Shown piece after piece: positions 47,831 to 60,600 of a stretch of 64,000 bases of DNA. This stretch comes from Tubulanus polymorphus (taxonomy: Eukaryota > Nemertea > Palaeonemertea > Tubulaniformes > Tubulanidae). Position numbers and translations under genes: made by a program. Location: contig NC_134034.1 of NCBI RefSeq assembly GCF_964204645.1, forward strand, positions 9,419,414 through 9,483,413, written 5' to 3'. Position 1 is the stretch's first letter. Each line of letters opens with the position of its first letter. Below the pieces are notes generated by a model. It did no database searches. It worked only from the letters and a program-made list of their open reading frames with translations, and had not been told where the DNA came from.

Positions 47831-50800
47831 TCATAGTTCATGTCGTACCTTCGGTGTTTGGTCACTATTGTGGTAACCACGCATTTGATCACTAGGGGGC
47901 GTCGTTTGCGTGTGAGATTTACTGGGAGTTCCCGGAATTCGTGCGGCGAGTCCGCGAGTTATGAGTTCCTCGGCGAGATAAACATCCTGAAATTACAAAA
48001 CAAGACTTTTTCATCGCCTTGCAAATATTGATCATCCACATTTCACATGTATCCAGAACTTCATCTGAGACATCTTTAATTGAAAATGAACAACAAACAC
48101 CAGACATTAGACATTTTATCAGCTGACTTTCAGTCATCATCCAGACTGGTATAGTCTGAAGGGGTAGGGTTCCAGACCGCAGAATGATTTGTAATAAATA
48201 CCTCAGTAGTAGATGTATCCACTAGCTGTAAACACGGTACTGATGTTCCTGATTCGGTTTCTGCGTAGTGTACAGTACGACCCATGAGAGGTTTCCATTT
48301 CGCGCAGTGAGACAGTTCTTCGAATGTCGAGATCGCTTCGTCGGTCCACCCCGCGGCTCCGTCTGCCGGTGAAACATCGGCCAGACGACATTCGATCGCT
48401 TGAAATGGAAGCGCGAAGAAATCGCTCCTGCGTAAAAATTGCGGATAAGAAAAAATAAAAACAAATTTCAATACATGACCAGTAAACAGATAAAAATTTC
48501 AGTATTTCAAAGTTAACTAACAAAACTCACAGTAGATGATTTAATGATAATAATTAATCTGTAATTTTTTACAGCCCATAGATCATTGATTTTTCGAATC
48601 AATTAATCCTAAGAGTTAAACAAAGATGAGATAATAGATTGGAAGCAACGTCTGTGAACGTTTTAAGACGGTCACGATGTAGAGACAGATTGCCAGCACT
48701 GGACTGGTTCAGAGTGGACGTGCCGGTACATTACGGAAATATCGATTTGAGAATTTATTACTAAACTTCATCATAACCAAAACAATTAACATAATGAGAT
48801 GATTTGCAGAGGAACTGTGTTAATCTGGTGTAAAATAAATACAAGACAAATAGTATTTCATTGGTTAACTAGTTTTTGAAGTGCAGACATGTGGTCAATA
48901 TCTGAATTCCCAGTTTTGGTAAGATTTGTTAAATTCTCGAGTTTTCTTAATCAGTGGCTACCCTGTTAGAGCACTTTATTTGAAGAACATATTCTGCCTA
49001 TGGACCACATTAAAGATATTCACCTCAAAGGCCGGACGTTTTTGAAGTTGATATCACCCGAATCGCCGTAATCTACGTAGTATAAATCTAGTAGGTCATC
49101 GTCGATGGATTTCACTTCAGCGCGGTACCATGAGTCATCGTACTGGAACGGTGCTGCGACGATATCCCCGACTTGTATTGATTCAATCGATAACGCCTGA
49201 AATAACAGCGAATTAACCGACATTTTACTCAACGCTAGAGAAAAATTTCCATTTTTTACTCCAGGACCCTACGTCCAAGTAGAGGCAATACAGAGGATTC
49301 CGATTTTGGCAAGCGAGGTTCCACTAGTGTCTATTTATTTTCATCTGACATTGATCTATTTGGGATATTTCTCGTGTAGTCCAGATCAAACATCGTGAAA
49401 CAATGATATATCTGGACTGCACAGATTTACTGGTCGTAATGAGACGAAATAGAGGCATGTACTCAAAAAATTAAGTGAAATATCCCAAAGAGATTGCTGT
49501 CAGATGAAAATAAATAGACACTAGGTATCGCTTGTGCGCATTAATCAACAATGATTTCTGGATTACGTAGATTCAAGCGAGAATCCGCTTGTAGCGAGCG
49601 ACAATGCTAGATTCCTTCTCAGATTCAATTGAAATCCATCCACAATTTTTTCTCAAATTCTACAAATGATGAATAAAAATCGTGCGATACACTTAAAACC
49701 CGGAAGAATAAACCCGAGTAAATCAAGCCATAAGTTTTCCTTATGTTTTATGCGGGAGGCTAAGAATCTTGAAAGTTATCCGAAGCAAAGTGTCTACAAC
49801 AGTACCAATACTCAGACAAAAAAACAAAATGGTAAAACCAAATGGCAGCTTTTTCGATGCTTTTTCAACCACAGAAAATTAGGTTCTAGAGTCTAGAGGC
49901 TGAGAATTGGGTCCAGAGGGTTAGGGTCTAAAGGGTTAGATGGAGGTATAGGGTTTTGTAACTGTAGGCACGGTGTATTTGAAAACAAACTAAATTTTGA
50001 TCAAGGTGTTGTATTGATACAAAGCCGTCCAGCGAGATAGCTGGTTGCACGTGGCGTCCTCGTTTAGAGGAGTAAATAATCGGGTACTCACTTCGGACGT
50101 ATTCGACACGCTGTACAACGTCGTCATCTCCTGCACGAGGCAGTCGAGTTTTTCGCAAGATAGCGACACCATTTGTATCCAAAATCGATCTGGGCTGACG
50201 ATCGCTGTCACGCACAGTTGTATATAGTCACTACCAGGGGGCGTTAGCTTCAACTGGTCGGTCGATTCAGGCGCTTTTTCTAAAATAAATCATTTGAGAA
50301 TTTACGAAATTCTGAGTTCAACTGAAATAAGCACATATCTATGCAGGTATGGCGACAGTCTTAGACCAAGCACCCTCCCAAGAAACTTTTGAATTTTGGC
50401 CATCTGGCCTTCAACTTGGCATCAGGATTACAAATTACCAATACCAGATATTAGAAATTTTATCAGCACACTTTAGAAAGCTGATCGTCAAAACTTTACT
50501 TCTGTTCAGAAATTCACTTGAGACATTTTTGATTGAAAATGAACTACCGTACAGACGAGACATTAGATGTTTTATCAGCACACTTTTGAGATGGTTCCAG
50601 GCTGAAAGGGGATGGTTCCAGTCTTAAGGAGGATGCTCAGAACGGATAGCTCGAGGTTTAAGGCGTATGGAACCATGAGCCAGTACCTCAAAAGATGGTT
50701 AGAGTTAACTGATGGACAAATACTACGGTCACAAGGCCATTCCGATAGTCAGTATGTCAACTATCCACTGGTTAAGTAATAATTGAGAAACTGCAGCTGC

Positions 50801-53800
50801 TGAATGATACCTATTTGAACGTTCACTCACCTGATCGGTTAAGATGTTTAGAGCGACCTCGTTGTTGCCTGTTCGCTAAACTGGCGTTCACTTGCGCGTT
50901 CATCTCATTCTCTTCAGCAGTTATATCATTGATCATGACCTGAAAATCAAAATCACCGATGGATATGTAACACCCCTAAATAGCCATCATACCGGTACCA
51001 AAGCGGTAACAATCCCCATTATAAAACCATTTAGAGCTCCATTACCAGGGGCGGATCTAGACGGGAGCACGCGCTCCTGTCGCAAATTCTGAGTACCCTT
51101 TTTGAAAAAAGTGCGAAAAGAATTTTTTCCATATCAATTTAATTTTCCACATTGTTTCCATATTAATAATTCCCATCATTGTTGCAGAATGTCATTTTTG
51201 TGTCTCAGGTGCCTGGAAATAGCATTAAAATGGGTTGAAATTCAAAAAGACCCCCCCGCGAACACTTCACGCCTTCGGCGTTCGCCTGTCATGGATTAGT
51301 GCCTTTTCTTATGAATTGCCCTCTTTTTAATTCTGTGCTCCTGTCATTGTCTGCCTCTAGATCCGCCCCCTGTTTACTTGCTCAACGGAGATGGAAAATT
51401 CTAATGATCCCAACTTCACCAGCTTTAGAGTATTCCATTTCCGCTGAGAAAAAAAACAAAACGACGAACCTTGGCTAAATCGATATTGTCGCGAGATCCT
51501 ACGATGGTGATTTTAACCGGTCTGTTGCGATCCCTGCGGTCGCTGTGTTTCTCTATGTTCAATCGAGTTTTTGTCGTTTGTCGAATTCCGTTCACGGTTT
51601 CGCCGTTTCTACCTGTTCAAATCGAAGTGAATCAAATGAAAAATTTAGAATCCTTTATTCGAACTTTGTTGCTTATGAGGACTCCCGCACTATGGCAAGT
51701 GAGGATTCACCAGGTGTAACTAGTGAGCAGTAGGATATCAACTACTACGGTAATATAGGATTCCACTAGCGGCAAGTGAGGATCCACCAGATGTCGCTAG
51801 TGAGCAGTAGGACATCAAATACTGCGGCAAAAGAGAATTCCACTCATGGCAATCGAGAATCCACCAGGTGTTGCTAGTGAGCAAAGGAATAGATAGATTT
51901 CACATATCTTAATTTCGTGGCATCGCCTTCAATATCCAAGATTTAAAACTGACCTATAATTCGACCAATCGTGTACTGCGGTACGTGGATATGCTCTTCA
52001 ACAATGTCCGGTTGCTCGGCGATGAGTTCGCGCAGTAATTCTTCGGCTTTTTGAGCGTTTTCTCGTTTTCCTCGAATCGTCGCGATTCGAATCAATTTTT
52101 CAGCGTTTTCTCGTCTGTTACTCGACGACGATGTATCTCGATCGAAATCGAGTTTCGCGCCCGATTCATTCTCGATCTGAAACGGAGTATAATATATTTC
52201 TATCCGGAGGCCGAGGGAACCGAATGTAGGTAAAAATTCCCACTTTATGATTTTTCAAGAACATTTCAAAGCGAGAGAGATGATTTTCCAATTCTATTCA
52301 TTTGCAATGAGACTGAAATATATTTGATCTGTGCAATGAAATACATAATTCTTAAGTAAATTGTTAGAATTGATAAGAAAAATGATCTTTTCATTTGTTA
52401 GAAATAATGAGCTTTTGATTTGAAACATTCTAGATTCGAGTTAGGGTAATATATTTGAAATGTGCAATGAACCTTTTCATTAAGCTGTGTGATAAACTTG
52501 AAATACTAATTTAGTATTAATGAACTGTTCATTTGTTAATACGTTTTAATTCAAATAGTATATACTATAGTTTGTGCGCTCATGATATCCTTATGTTGTT
52601 CCACAGTAAAATATGAATACATTGAATACATCAATAATACGAATTCATTGACCTTAAGATTGTATCTACTTACACTCCATTTTTACCTACTTTGAAGATG
52701 GGGATTTTTAATCGAGGGAGACATGGAGAGATCAGAGGCAGAGCATGGAAGGAAAGAATGGTATGGAGGGAGGGAATGGTAAGACAGAGTGGGGAAGGGT
52801 TTCAGAGAGAGGATTTTTATAATATACCCGTTTAAGATTCTCGCCCTGGCGTCCGATGATCTGTCCGACCAGTTTACAGGGTACCTCCACTTTAATGTAC
52901 GTCTGTCGTGAAGTGATCGTCTGCTCTTCGAAACATTCGTCATTGTCTGCGAAAATACAAAACAAAGCAAAGGTTTCGAATCGGTTTCATTTGGTATTGT
53001 TTCAATAGACAAGTGAAGCCTGTCTCATTCAATTCAAGAAAAACCCACAATATAAAGAAAAAGGCAGGCGCTAACATGGAATCCGCAAGGGAAGCAAAAC
53101 CATGCCTGACCAAGAAATAGCTGGAGGGGAGATCTTGTTAGTGACCAGGGGTCAGTTGCTCAAAAGTTGGTTAGAATTAACGAGTGGATAGTTGACATAG
53201 TGACAATTAAAAGTTCATTGTTACTATGGTATTTATCCGCTGGTTATCTTTAACCAACTTTTGAGCAACCGGCCCCAGAAGGGCATGGGCTACTCGTGGA
53301 AACAGCTAGAGAGAATGGCAGGTGACAGGAGAAAATGGCAAAAGACCGTTGATGGCCTATGCTCTATGAAGAGCGAAGGGATTTAAGTAAATTTAAGTTA
53401 AGTAAAGAAAAAAACAACGAGAACGTTTAACTTGATTCTATTTTCACAACTGAATTCGAATTGCAGACGCGGATCAAGAGGGGGCTTTGGACACAAGAAC
53501 ATCCCCCCTCCCACTATTCATTTTCCATTTTTCAACGCTAAATTGCAAAGTACAAGGTTCACTTTAGTTATACGATACGATTAATAAAACAATTCCTAAA
53601 AACACTAAGAAGACTAAGGGTCCAGGGACACCATGCCCACGTGGGAAGTGGTTTCAAATGCTCAACAATCTAACAATTTCAATATTCAACGCCCCTGGTG
53701 ACCATTTACAAAAACCAACGACCTTGAAACTCACCACAATCATAGAACATGTCAGCAGTGACGATTTTGTGATTGATTGTGATAACAAAATATGCCTCGT

Positions 53801-55178
53801 TACCAATTTAATATGGAAATACTAAGTCATTCTACTATTCAACGCCCCCTGGTGACCATATTCAAAACCCAATGACCTCGAAACTCACCACAATCATAGA
53901 ACATGTCATGAACTACAACTTTGCAATTGATCATGGTAACAAAATATGCCTAGGTACCAATATAATAAGGAAATACTAAGTTATTCTACTATTCAACGCC
54001 CCCTGGTGACCATATAGAAAAACTAATGTCCTTAAAACTCGCAAAAATCATAGATGATGTCATGAGCTACAACTTTCCAATTGATTGTGGTTACAAAATA
54101 TGCATAGGTACGAATATAATATAGAAATACTTAGATATTGTATTATTCAACGCCCCCTGGTGGCCATATACGAAATCCAATTACCTTGAAACTCACCACA
54201 ATCATAGAACACGTTATGAGCTACAACTTTCTAATTGATTGTGGTAGCCAAATACGCTAAGGTATCAATATAATGTGGAAAAACTTTTTCCCACTTATGA
54301 ATGAGTACTGGTGACACAAAGATGGCCGCCAATTGCGTCATAATTGGCTGATGAAAAATACCTGTCTCAGGTATAAAACATCCCTTTCCAAAGAATACCC
54401 ATCACAAATTGCAATAAGAAATGGCAAACCAGTAGGAAGCTACAGGACTCAGAATTCGGGCCAAAATTAACATTTTTGGGCACTAAAAAGGTCATAGGAC
54501 GGCCATCTTGAGTCCTACCGACCCAATTTTTGTTATGTTGATGGGCCCTGGGGGATTCACATATATCCGAAAGATCAAGGTAATTGATCAAAGCGTCTTC
54601 AAAATTTCCCTCAAAAAGTTCAAAAATGTGTAAAAAGTGCTGATTTTGGCGAACAACAATGGCTGCTAGTCGGCTATCTTGATTCTGACAGGGCCAGTTT
54701 TTGGGCTGAAGATGTGTCTAGGGTAGATACATGTATAACCCAAATATCAACACGTTACCTTGAAGCGTCTTCAAAACTTTCCAAAATAACTGGATTCCGT
54801 CTACGGACGGACGGACGGACGAACGAACGACGGATGAAAAGTGAGCGCAATAGCCCGCTGGGACTAAAGTCCCAAGTGGGCTAAAAAAATGAGACCAATT
54901 TTCTGGGGGACGACCAGCAGAGCACATCCACTTTGAAAATCCTGGATCCATTCCTGAATTTAGTCGAAACTTTAAAGACTTTTGTAGTTTTTTCTGCATA
55001 TTGTGGGTTTTTCTTCAAAATTCAATTTGTTTACGAATCTGGAAGCGCAGCGATGTGAGGGTTGTAGGCCAGCGGACTACATACCTTCCTCTCTGTTTGC
55101 CCAGAGCATGTAAAGACAGAAGGCCAGCGTAGGCAGACCCACTAACAGAGCGACTCTTCGCATAATCTTCAACTCCAT
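47831..55178 (-). CDS. TDRKH: Tudor and KH domain-containing protein
   Basis: Nine exons on the minus strand (55178-55085, 52946-52828, 52176-51954, 51612-51470, 50939-50831, 50279-50092, 49196-49024, 48427-48202 and 47986-47831) join in phase to 476 residues; human TDRKH has 561. A hydrophobic helix at about 9-26 (VALLVGLPTLAFCLYMLW) fits the mitochondrial outer-membrane anchor. KH1 has GRQG at 63-66 (VGQIIGRQGENLKR) and KH2 has GRNG at 145-148 (GRIIGRNGETVNG). The extended Tudor domain, about 240-425, includes RFWIQMV, SWYRAEV, LYYVDYGDSGD and ALPFQAIEC. The family binds methyl-arginine on PIWI proteins and supports piRNA 3'-end trimming on mitochondria. The last exon may have an alternative donor (AAG-GTACGA) shortly before the TGA. 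The acceptor at 55193 implies a non-coding first exon upstream. Confidence 0.93.
49324..49524. mobile_element. 201-bp inverted-repeat element
   Basis: The arms (about 49324-49371 and 49479-49524) are near-perfect inverses, with CTAGTGTCTATTTATTTTCA outermost and GGGATATTTC innermost. It lies in a TDRKH intron. Confidence 0.7.
51046..51372. mobile_element. hAT-like element with CAGGGGCGGATCTAGA ends
   Basis: CAGGGGCGGATCTAGA at the left is inverse to TCTAGATCCGCCCCCTG at the right, 327 bp overall, in a TDRKH intron. Single ends of the same kind are at about 39.12 kb and 34.1-34.35 kb. No 8-bp target duplication is evident. Confidence 0.6.
51655..51900. repeat. GGCAAGTGAGGATTCACCAG tandem repeats
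   Basis: Three imperfect units of about 77-80 bp carry GGCAAGTGAGGATCCACCAG and GCTAGTGAGCAGTAGGA. They lie in a TDRKH intron, and the family recurs at 32.3 and 43.1 kb in the other orientation. Confidence 0.7.
53148..53276. mobile_element. 129-bp foldback element
   Basis: GGGGTCAGTTGCTCAAAAGT at the left is inverse to ACTTTTGAGCAACCGGCCCC at the right, with a further GTTAGAATTAAC / GTTATCTTTAAC match. A diverged relative is at 50.68-50.78 kb. It lies in the first TDRKH intron. Confidence 0.65.
53620..54890 (-). mobile_element. 1.27-kb dispersed element, copy in TDRKH intron
   Basis: This is the inverse of 60836-62040. One part is four tandem units of about 154 bp starting ATTCAACGCCCCCTGGTGAC. 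The other part has GGGACTAAAGTCCCAAGTGG near its end. The element is flanked outside by CCCACAAT-type sequences (about 53047 and 55004). A frame of about 60 codons ([20 protein letters not shown]...) is open in both copies, but no known protein is recognised. Confidence 0.75.
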
Positions 55179-55310
55179 GGTCAATTTTCCTCCTAATCAA
55201 AAAAAAATAACACAATCGATGATTCATAGAAAGACAGGATGAAAATACCAGGAAGGCTTGCAGGGATGTCAAACATTGCATTCTGTCAGAGTTTCAATCT
55301 GGAGACAAGC

Positions 55311-55427
55311 TAGTCAGTAACCTGACTGTGGTTTAGTTTCACGATCGGATATTTTCACAAACCACATAAGTATATAAGCCCTTCCGACTATAAAAAGCTT
55401 ACCACCAACGATTAGGTAACTAACTAG
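55311..55427 (-). mobile_element. 117-bp MITE just upstream of TDRKH, with 8-bp target duplication
   Basis: Ends are TAGTCAGTAACCT and AGGTAACTAACTAG, an imperfect inverse pair. AGACAAGC is directly repeated at 55303-55310 and 55428-55435, as expected for a hAT-type insertion. The element lies about 133 nt before the TDRKH ATG and contains TTTTTATAGTCGG in TDRKH orientation. It is about 93% identical to 57397-57512. Confidence 0.85.
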
Positions 55428-55435
55428 AGACAAGC

Positions 55436-57396
55436 GGATCAAAGGGGTCTTATTAAACTTCCAAATGCAGCCATCTCCACGACAGGTTTTAAGGGGGAAA
55501 GCGCAACCCTTTCATTTTTACATCTAAACCTCTGAAAATCAGCCAACCCTTGTAAAATACCTGCGGCCACTTCAAGAGATAGAAATATGACTAAGCTCAT
55601 GATTCAGTAGGCCTATGTTTTAGAAAATTTATGCCATGCTACTTCTACAATGAATGCAGCACCTTAAAAATTCCAAAAATGAAGAGCACTGACCTGCCCC
55701 TTTTATTTCAAGGTACTTTATATATGAAAAAAGGCACAATTAGGTAAAAAATATTCTACAAGTGTACCAGTATAAAGTGTTTTTCTATCAGAAGGGAATG
55801 CCAAATAGCCTCACTTTCTAATGAATTTGCCTCAGAAATTTGGAATGTGCCCTCAGATCTTGCTCCTGGGTCCACCTTCACCAAGAACCTAATTAGTGTC
55901 TGATACACAGGGGCTCGTATCAGAGTTGTAGGTAGCCTGATGTAAAAACGATAACCTGTTAATCCTATGTCTATAGTGCTATAGACATAGGATAGGACTG
56001 TTAACAGGTTATCGTTTTTACATCAGGCTACCTACAACTCTGATACGAGGCACTGTGTGTGCCTGGAGGTGGTAATTTGCGGAGATTAGCTGGTGTTCAA
56101 GTTGAAAAGGGAGCAAGGTATGTCATTCATTGGCTAATACGCTGGGCACCAACAATGAAGAAATAAAAAGATTGAATTGAATTTTATGATTGATGGACCT
56201 TCTTCAAACTCACGCGGCGGCCAAAAATAATAAAAATGGGCTTATTTCGCAGTGAAGTTGCACGAGTTTAAAACCTCATATAAACCACGATAACTTGAAG
56301 TTTATTTATTACAAAAGCCGACAATTTGCGACAACTGACATCGTGCAGTATGGAAGAATTTTAACTTCTCTTTACCTCTCCTCGATTCGTATAATGGCTA
56401 CACACTTTCCTAGAAATATTCCTAGAAGCGGGTGGCTCACAGATTAAGGACATACGCGCCAAGCAGGAACCATTTCAGCCCATTTAGGCTATCAATTTGA
56501 ATTCAATCGATCCGATAATAGAGTAATTTGAACAACTGAAGCGATTAACAGATTCTATTTATTTAAAAGCGAAAGCAAAAAGACGTCAAATATTGGCCGC
56601 GCCTGCCAACGTAGCTAACTTTAACTTGAAAAGTGGCTGGTGCTACGGTTCGAGCCAATCCCAAAAGCCGGCGCAAGCATCTTTCAACCCGACATGGTAA
56701 ATGTTAGATTAATGGCGGCTTTTTCAACCGATGATACTAGGTCTGACTATCTGATGGGTAGTATCAAGTCGAGGGTTTAGGGTTAGGGGTAGGGTAGAGT
56801 TTAGGACGAGCGTTAGGCGAGGCTTTAGGTTTATTAATATAATGTAGCTTTGGGTAAGGCTACAAGTAATCATAAAATCAGTGGTTCCGCTGTTGGAACA
56901 TGTTATGCTTTCACGCTCTCTTTGGTGTTCGAATTCCAGGCAGTCAATGCGCATGCGCGACGAGTCGGTTATAGGATCTAACATCTACCGAAATGAATTT
57001 GACAGTTGGCACCACAGTTTAACAGATGTTCTTGTTTTTATCTGGTATATTTGTATTGTTTTTTAACCTAATCTGTTAAATAGACATTAGAAGTATTAAC
57101 TGCTGTTGACGTTGTTGATACGCTACGCGTGGTAAATATATGTGTCATCCGATCAGGTCCACAGGAATTCGATCGATATCGATGACGATCGATCGTTCAC
57201 GATTGCTTGACATTTCATCCATCTAGCATTGGTATATCTTTGATTCTAAAAATGATTACCCTTTAGTTAGTTACCTAATCGTTGGTGGTAAGCTTTGACT
57301 TTTAATTTACTGATAACATAATTATCTAGGCCTATACACTGCCAATGCCGTGTACTCAGGACACTAAAGTCCTCCAATTTACACACTGCACTCAAG
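55436..57396. other. intergenic region between divergent TDRKH and COASY
   Basis: About 2 kb without a convincing gene. It holds the long palindrome at 55914-56049, a partial third copy of the 117-bp MITE at about 57262-57297, and otherwise unique AT-rich sequence. The small minus frame at 56724-56984 is over GGGTTTAGGG-like sequence and is not supported. Confidence 0.5.
55914..56049. repeat. 136-bp near-perfect palindrome
   Basis: The left arm begins CTCGTATCAGAGTTGTAGGT and the right arm ends with its inverse, ACCTACAACTCTGATACGAG. The centre is CTATAGTGCTATAG. The arms are about 65 bp with only a few unpaired bases, so the strand can fold into one long hairpin. Confidence 0.92.
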
Positions 57397-57512
57397 TTAG
57401 TTAGTTACCTAATCGTTGGTGGTAAGCTTTTTATAATCGGATGGGCTTATACCAACTGTGGTTTGTGAAAATATCCGATCGTGAAACTAAACCACAGTCA
57501 GGTTACTGACTA
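57397..57512 (+). mobile_element. 116-bp MITE just upstream of COASY, with 8-bp target duplication
   Basis: It reads TTAGTTAGTTACCTAATCG to GGTTACTGACTA. CACTCAAG is directly repeated at 57389-57396 and 57513-57520. It lies about 95 nt before the COASY ATG and has the same orientation to its gene as the TDRKH copy. TTTTTATAATCGG inside it resembles a TATA region. Confidence 0.85.
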
Positions 57513-57606
57513 CACTCAAGTGTAATGAACTGAAAGGGTTTAAATCTTTTTTTTTGCAGAACTCTTTATTCTATTTCTTTTTTACAGCTGAACGGATCAA
57601 ATAACA

Positions 57607-60600
57607 ATGTTTTATCGTACGGGTATCGTGTTCCTATCATCGGCGACGGAGGTCACTCCTGTGTTCATATCGCGCGTGATAAAAACAGCCTCGATGTACG
57701 TTCACGGAACCCTTTATTTCCGTCTAGAGCCACCTATGGACGAGCGACCAAAGCGATGCGTGTCGACGGTTTTATGCACGCGATCGGTTCGCGATGCGGT
57801 CGCGACGACCTACGCTCACGGCGGCCGATATCCGAGCCTCGATATCAGATTTCTACTCGCGAATATCGACAATACACCCCAAACATCGTTCGCGGCTCAA
57901 AATTTGAAATTCAAACCGGAGATTCTGTTCGCGGAACGCGAACGTGATTTACCGGTTTTTCGTAGTGCGTTGTCGTCGCTTTGCGTCGGAGATTTGTCGA
58001 AAATTCCGGCCAAGATAATCAATTCCTCCCCAGGGCAGACGGACGCATCAGTTGTGGCAGGCGGGGATTCCTCGGGGCAGACGGACGCATCAGCTGTGGC
58101 AGGCGGGGATTCCTCGGAGCAGATGAACGGATCAGCTGTGGCAGGTGGGGATTCCTCCGAGCAGACGGATGAAGGTTTGTTTACGTCTCACCGGTTCGTC
58201 GTTTGCGGAGGAACCTTCGATCGTTTACACAACGGACACAAGATTCTGTTATCGATCGGGTTGATGCTCGCTTCAAAAAGTCTAACAGTCGGCGTTACCG
58301 ACGGCGATATGAACTCCAGTAAGTTGTGTGACGTACTTGTCAGCTGAACGGTCACCGCCTCCAGATCAGTTCCCACCCACAAAAAGTTCGAGTGGCGTTT
58401 ATTGAAATTGTTACTTCGTTTCAGAGAAGAAGTTAAACGAGCTGATGCAACCGATATCGGAGCGTGTCGAAGCTTTACGATCGTTCATGGAGGACGTAAA
58501 ACCGGGAATCGAGCACGACGTCGTCGCGATTACCGATCCGTTCGGACCGACCGTCGTTCGTCCGGAATACTCCTGCATCGTCGTCAGCGATGAAACGAGA
58601 AAAGGCGCAGCTATGATCAACACGGCCAGACGTGAAAAGGTAAACTTTTTTGGGATTTTGCGTAATGTTTTGTTAACCCTTTCAGTGCGTCTACACCGCA
58701 GTGCGGTGTATGAATCGGTGATGGACTTTGCTAGTACACTGCACTGCGGTGTATTGATGTAATAAGTAATTAGTTTTTATCTCTATTGAAAGATGGCAGC
58801 ACCTGTCAAACATAGTGAAACATAGGTAACTAACGATACACCGCGCCGCGGTGTATACGCACTATAGTGATACTCCCGTTATTCAACACCCTAGGGCGGA
58901 ATTTTTCAAAATTTTCAAATTATCTCCAGCACTATAGGGTATTGATTAGTCAGCACTGAAAGGGTTAAAGTCGTGAAAATGTATAAAAAAATATTTGATT
59001 TTCGTGCTTAACATTTTCTTGCAGGGAATGCAGATATTGGAAGTGGTCAGCATCGATTTAGTCGAAGATGAAAACCACTCGGTCGAAGAAGAGACGAAAA
59101 TCAGTTCGTCTTCGCTGCGTAAACGTCTGCTCGGAACGTTGTTTAACCCGGTCGTGACGACATCGTCCGAGATTCCTAGCTCGTCGCCGTACGTGATCGG
59201 TCTTACCGGCGGTATCGCCAGCGGTAAGTCGTCGATCGCTGAACGACTGCACGGTTTCGGAGCGGCCGTTATCGACTGCGATAAACTCGGTGAGTTGAAA
59301 TTTTTAGATCTTTAGCCGAGGCCTATCGCGATTTTACTTTCCGGTAATTAGTCCTTAACCCTTTCTTTCAGTGCTGACTAATTAATATCCTATAGTGCTG
59401 AAGATAATTTGAAAATTTTTTAAAATTCCACGCTAGTATGTTGAATAACGGGAATACCACTATAATGCGTCTACACCACGGCGCGGTGTATTGTTAGTTG
59501 CTAATATTTCACTGTGTTATATGTGTTATAATTACTAATTACATCAATACACCGCATTGCGGTGTACTAGCAAAATCTCACTGATTTATACACCGCACTG
59601 CGGTGTAGATGCACTGAAAGGGTTAAATGTGGATATCAATGGGCAGTCTGCAACCCTTACCCCTCAGAAATTTGATTCTTTATTAGCACTGATCGTCCAA
59701 ACTTCATGCAACAACAGCAACTTTTTCACCAGTTCCTTTTTTTCCAGGGCACCAGAGTTACGCTCGTGGCTCTGCAGCTTATCAACAAATCATAGAACAG
59801 TTCGGTTCGTCGGTCGTTGCAGACGATGAAACAATTGATAGAAAAATCCTCGGGTCGATCGTGTTCACAAATAAAGTAAATGATTTTCCATTGTTCTCAC
59901 TGATACTTCATCGTTTTAACGTTAACTCTGGTCGCCACTTTTATTTGACTTGCTGACATGCGAGTTATTTTCCCTGATTTGATCTGCTAAGAATCCAAGC
60001 GTTTAACACAGTTGGTACAAAAGTAACTGTTCGAATATCTACGCGTGCTCTAGCAAACTCAGCAAATTTGGCCACCCAGATAAAGGTGACTGTCAAGAGA
60101 AATTGCCATCGCCAATTCTAAGCAATGTGAAATTTATTTCCCAAATCCTCCGTTGCTTCCCTGATCAGAGGAAGATTTATCAAATTCCCAAATATTTCCA
60201 AACTGAGTAATTCCTTAGTTTCCTATCGCCTCTGAGCTGAGATGGGTTGGACAGCGATGTGCTCGATAAGATGAATTCAGTACGCCTAAAGTCATCGATT
60301 TTACTACTTTCAGGATCAATTGAAAGCGTTGAACGATATAGTCTGGCCGGCGATCAAAGATCTAATCAAAACTGAATTACTTCATTATAAACAAAAAGGT
60401 TCGTAAGGTTCGTAGCCTACAGCCATAAAGACCCAAGGACTATAGAGGAATCGCGTGACTCCGCCATATTGCTGGTCATCGCGGTGTGAGATTTTCACGA
60501 CAAGACCCTTGAACTTTGTAAATCCCACGATAATCTTATGTTGTTATGTATTGCAAGTCTGCGGCGCTGGTTGACAAACTAACTACGACATCACGCACGC

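Noticed and set aside
55305-57515. A single 2.2-kb transposon whose arms are the two promoter-side copies
   Set aside because: Each 117-bp copy has its own, different 8-bp direct repeat immediately on both sides, which fits two separate insertions better.
57756-58172. Two out-of-frame plus frames over COASY exon 1
   Set aside because: Alternative frames of a clear coding exon, kept open partly by the 42-bp repeat.
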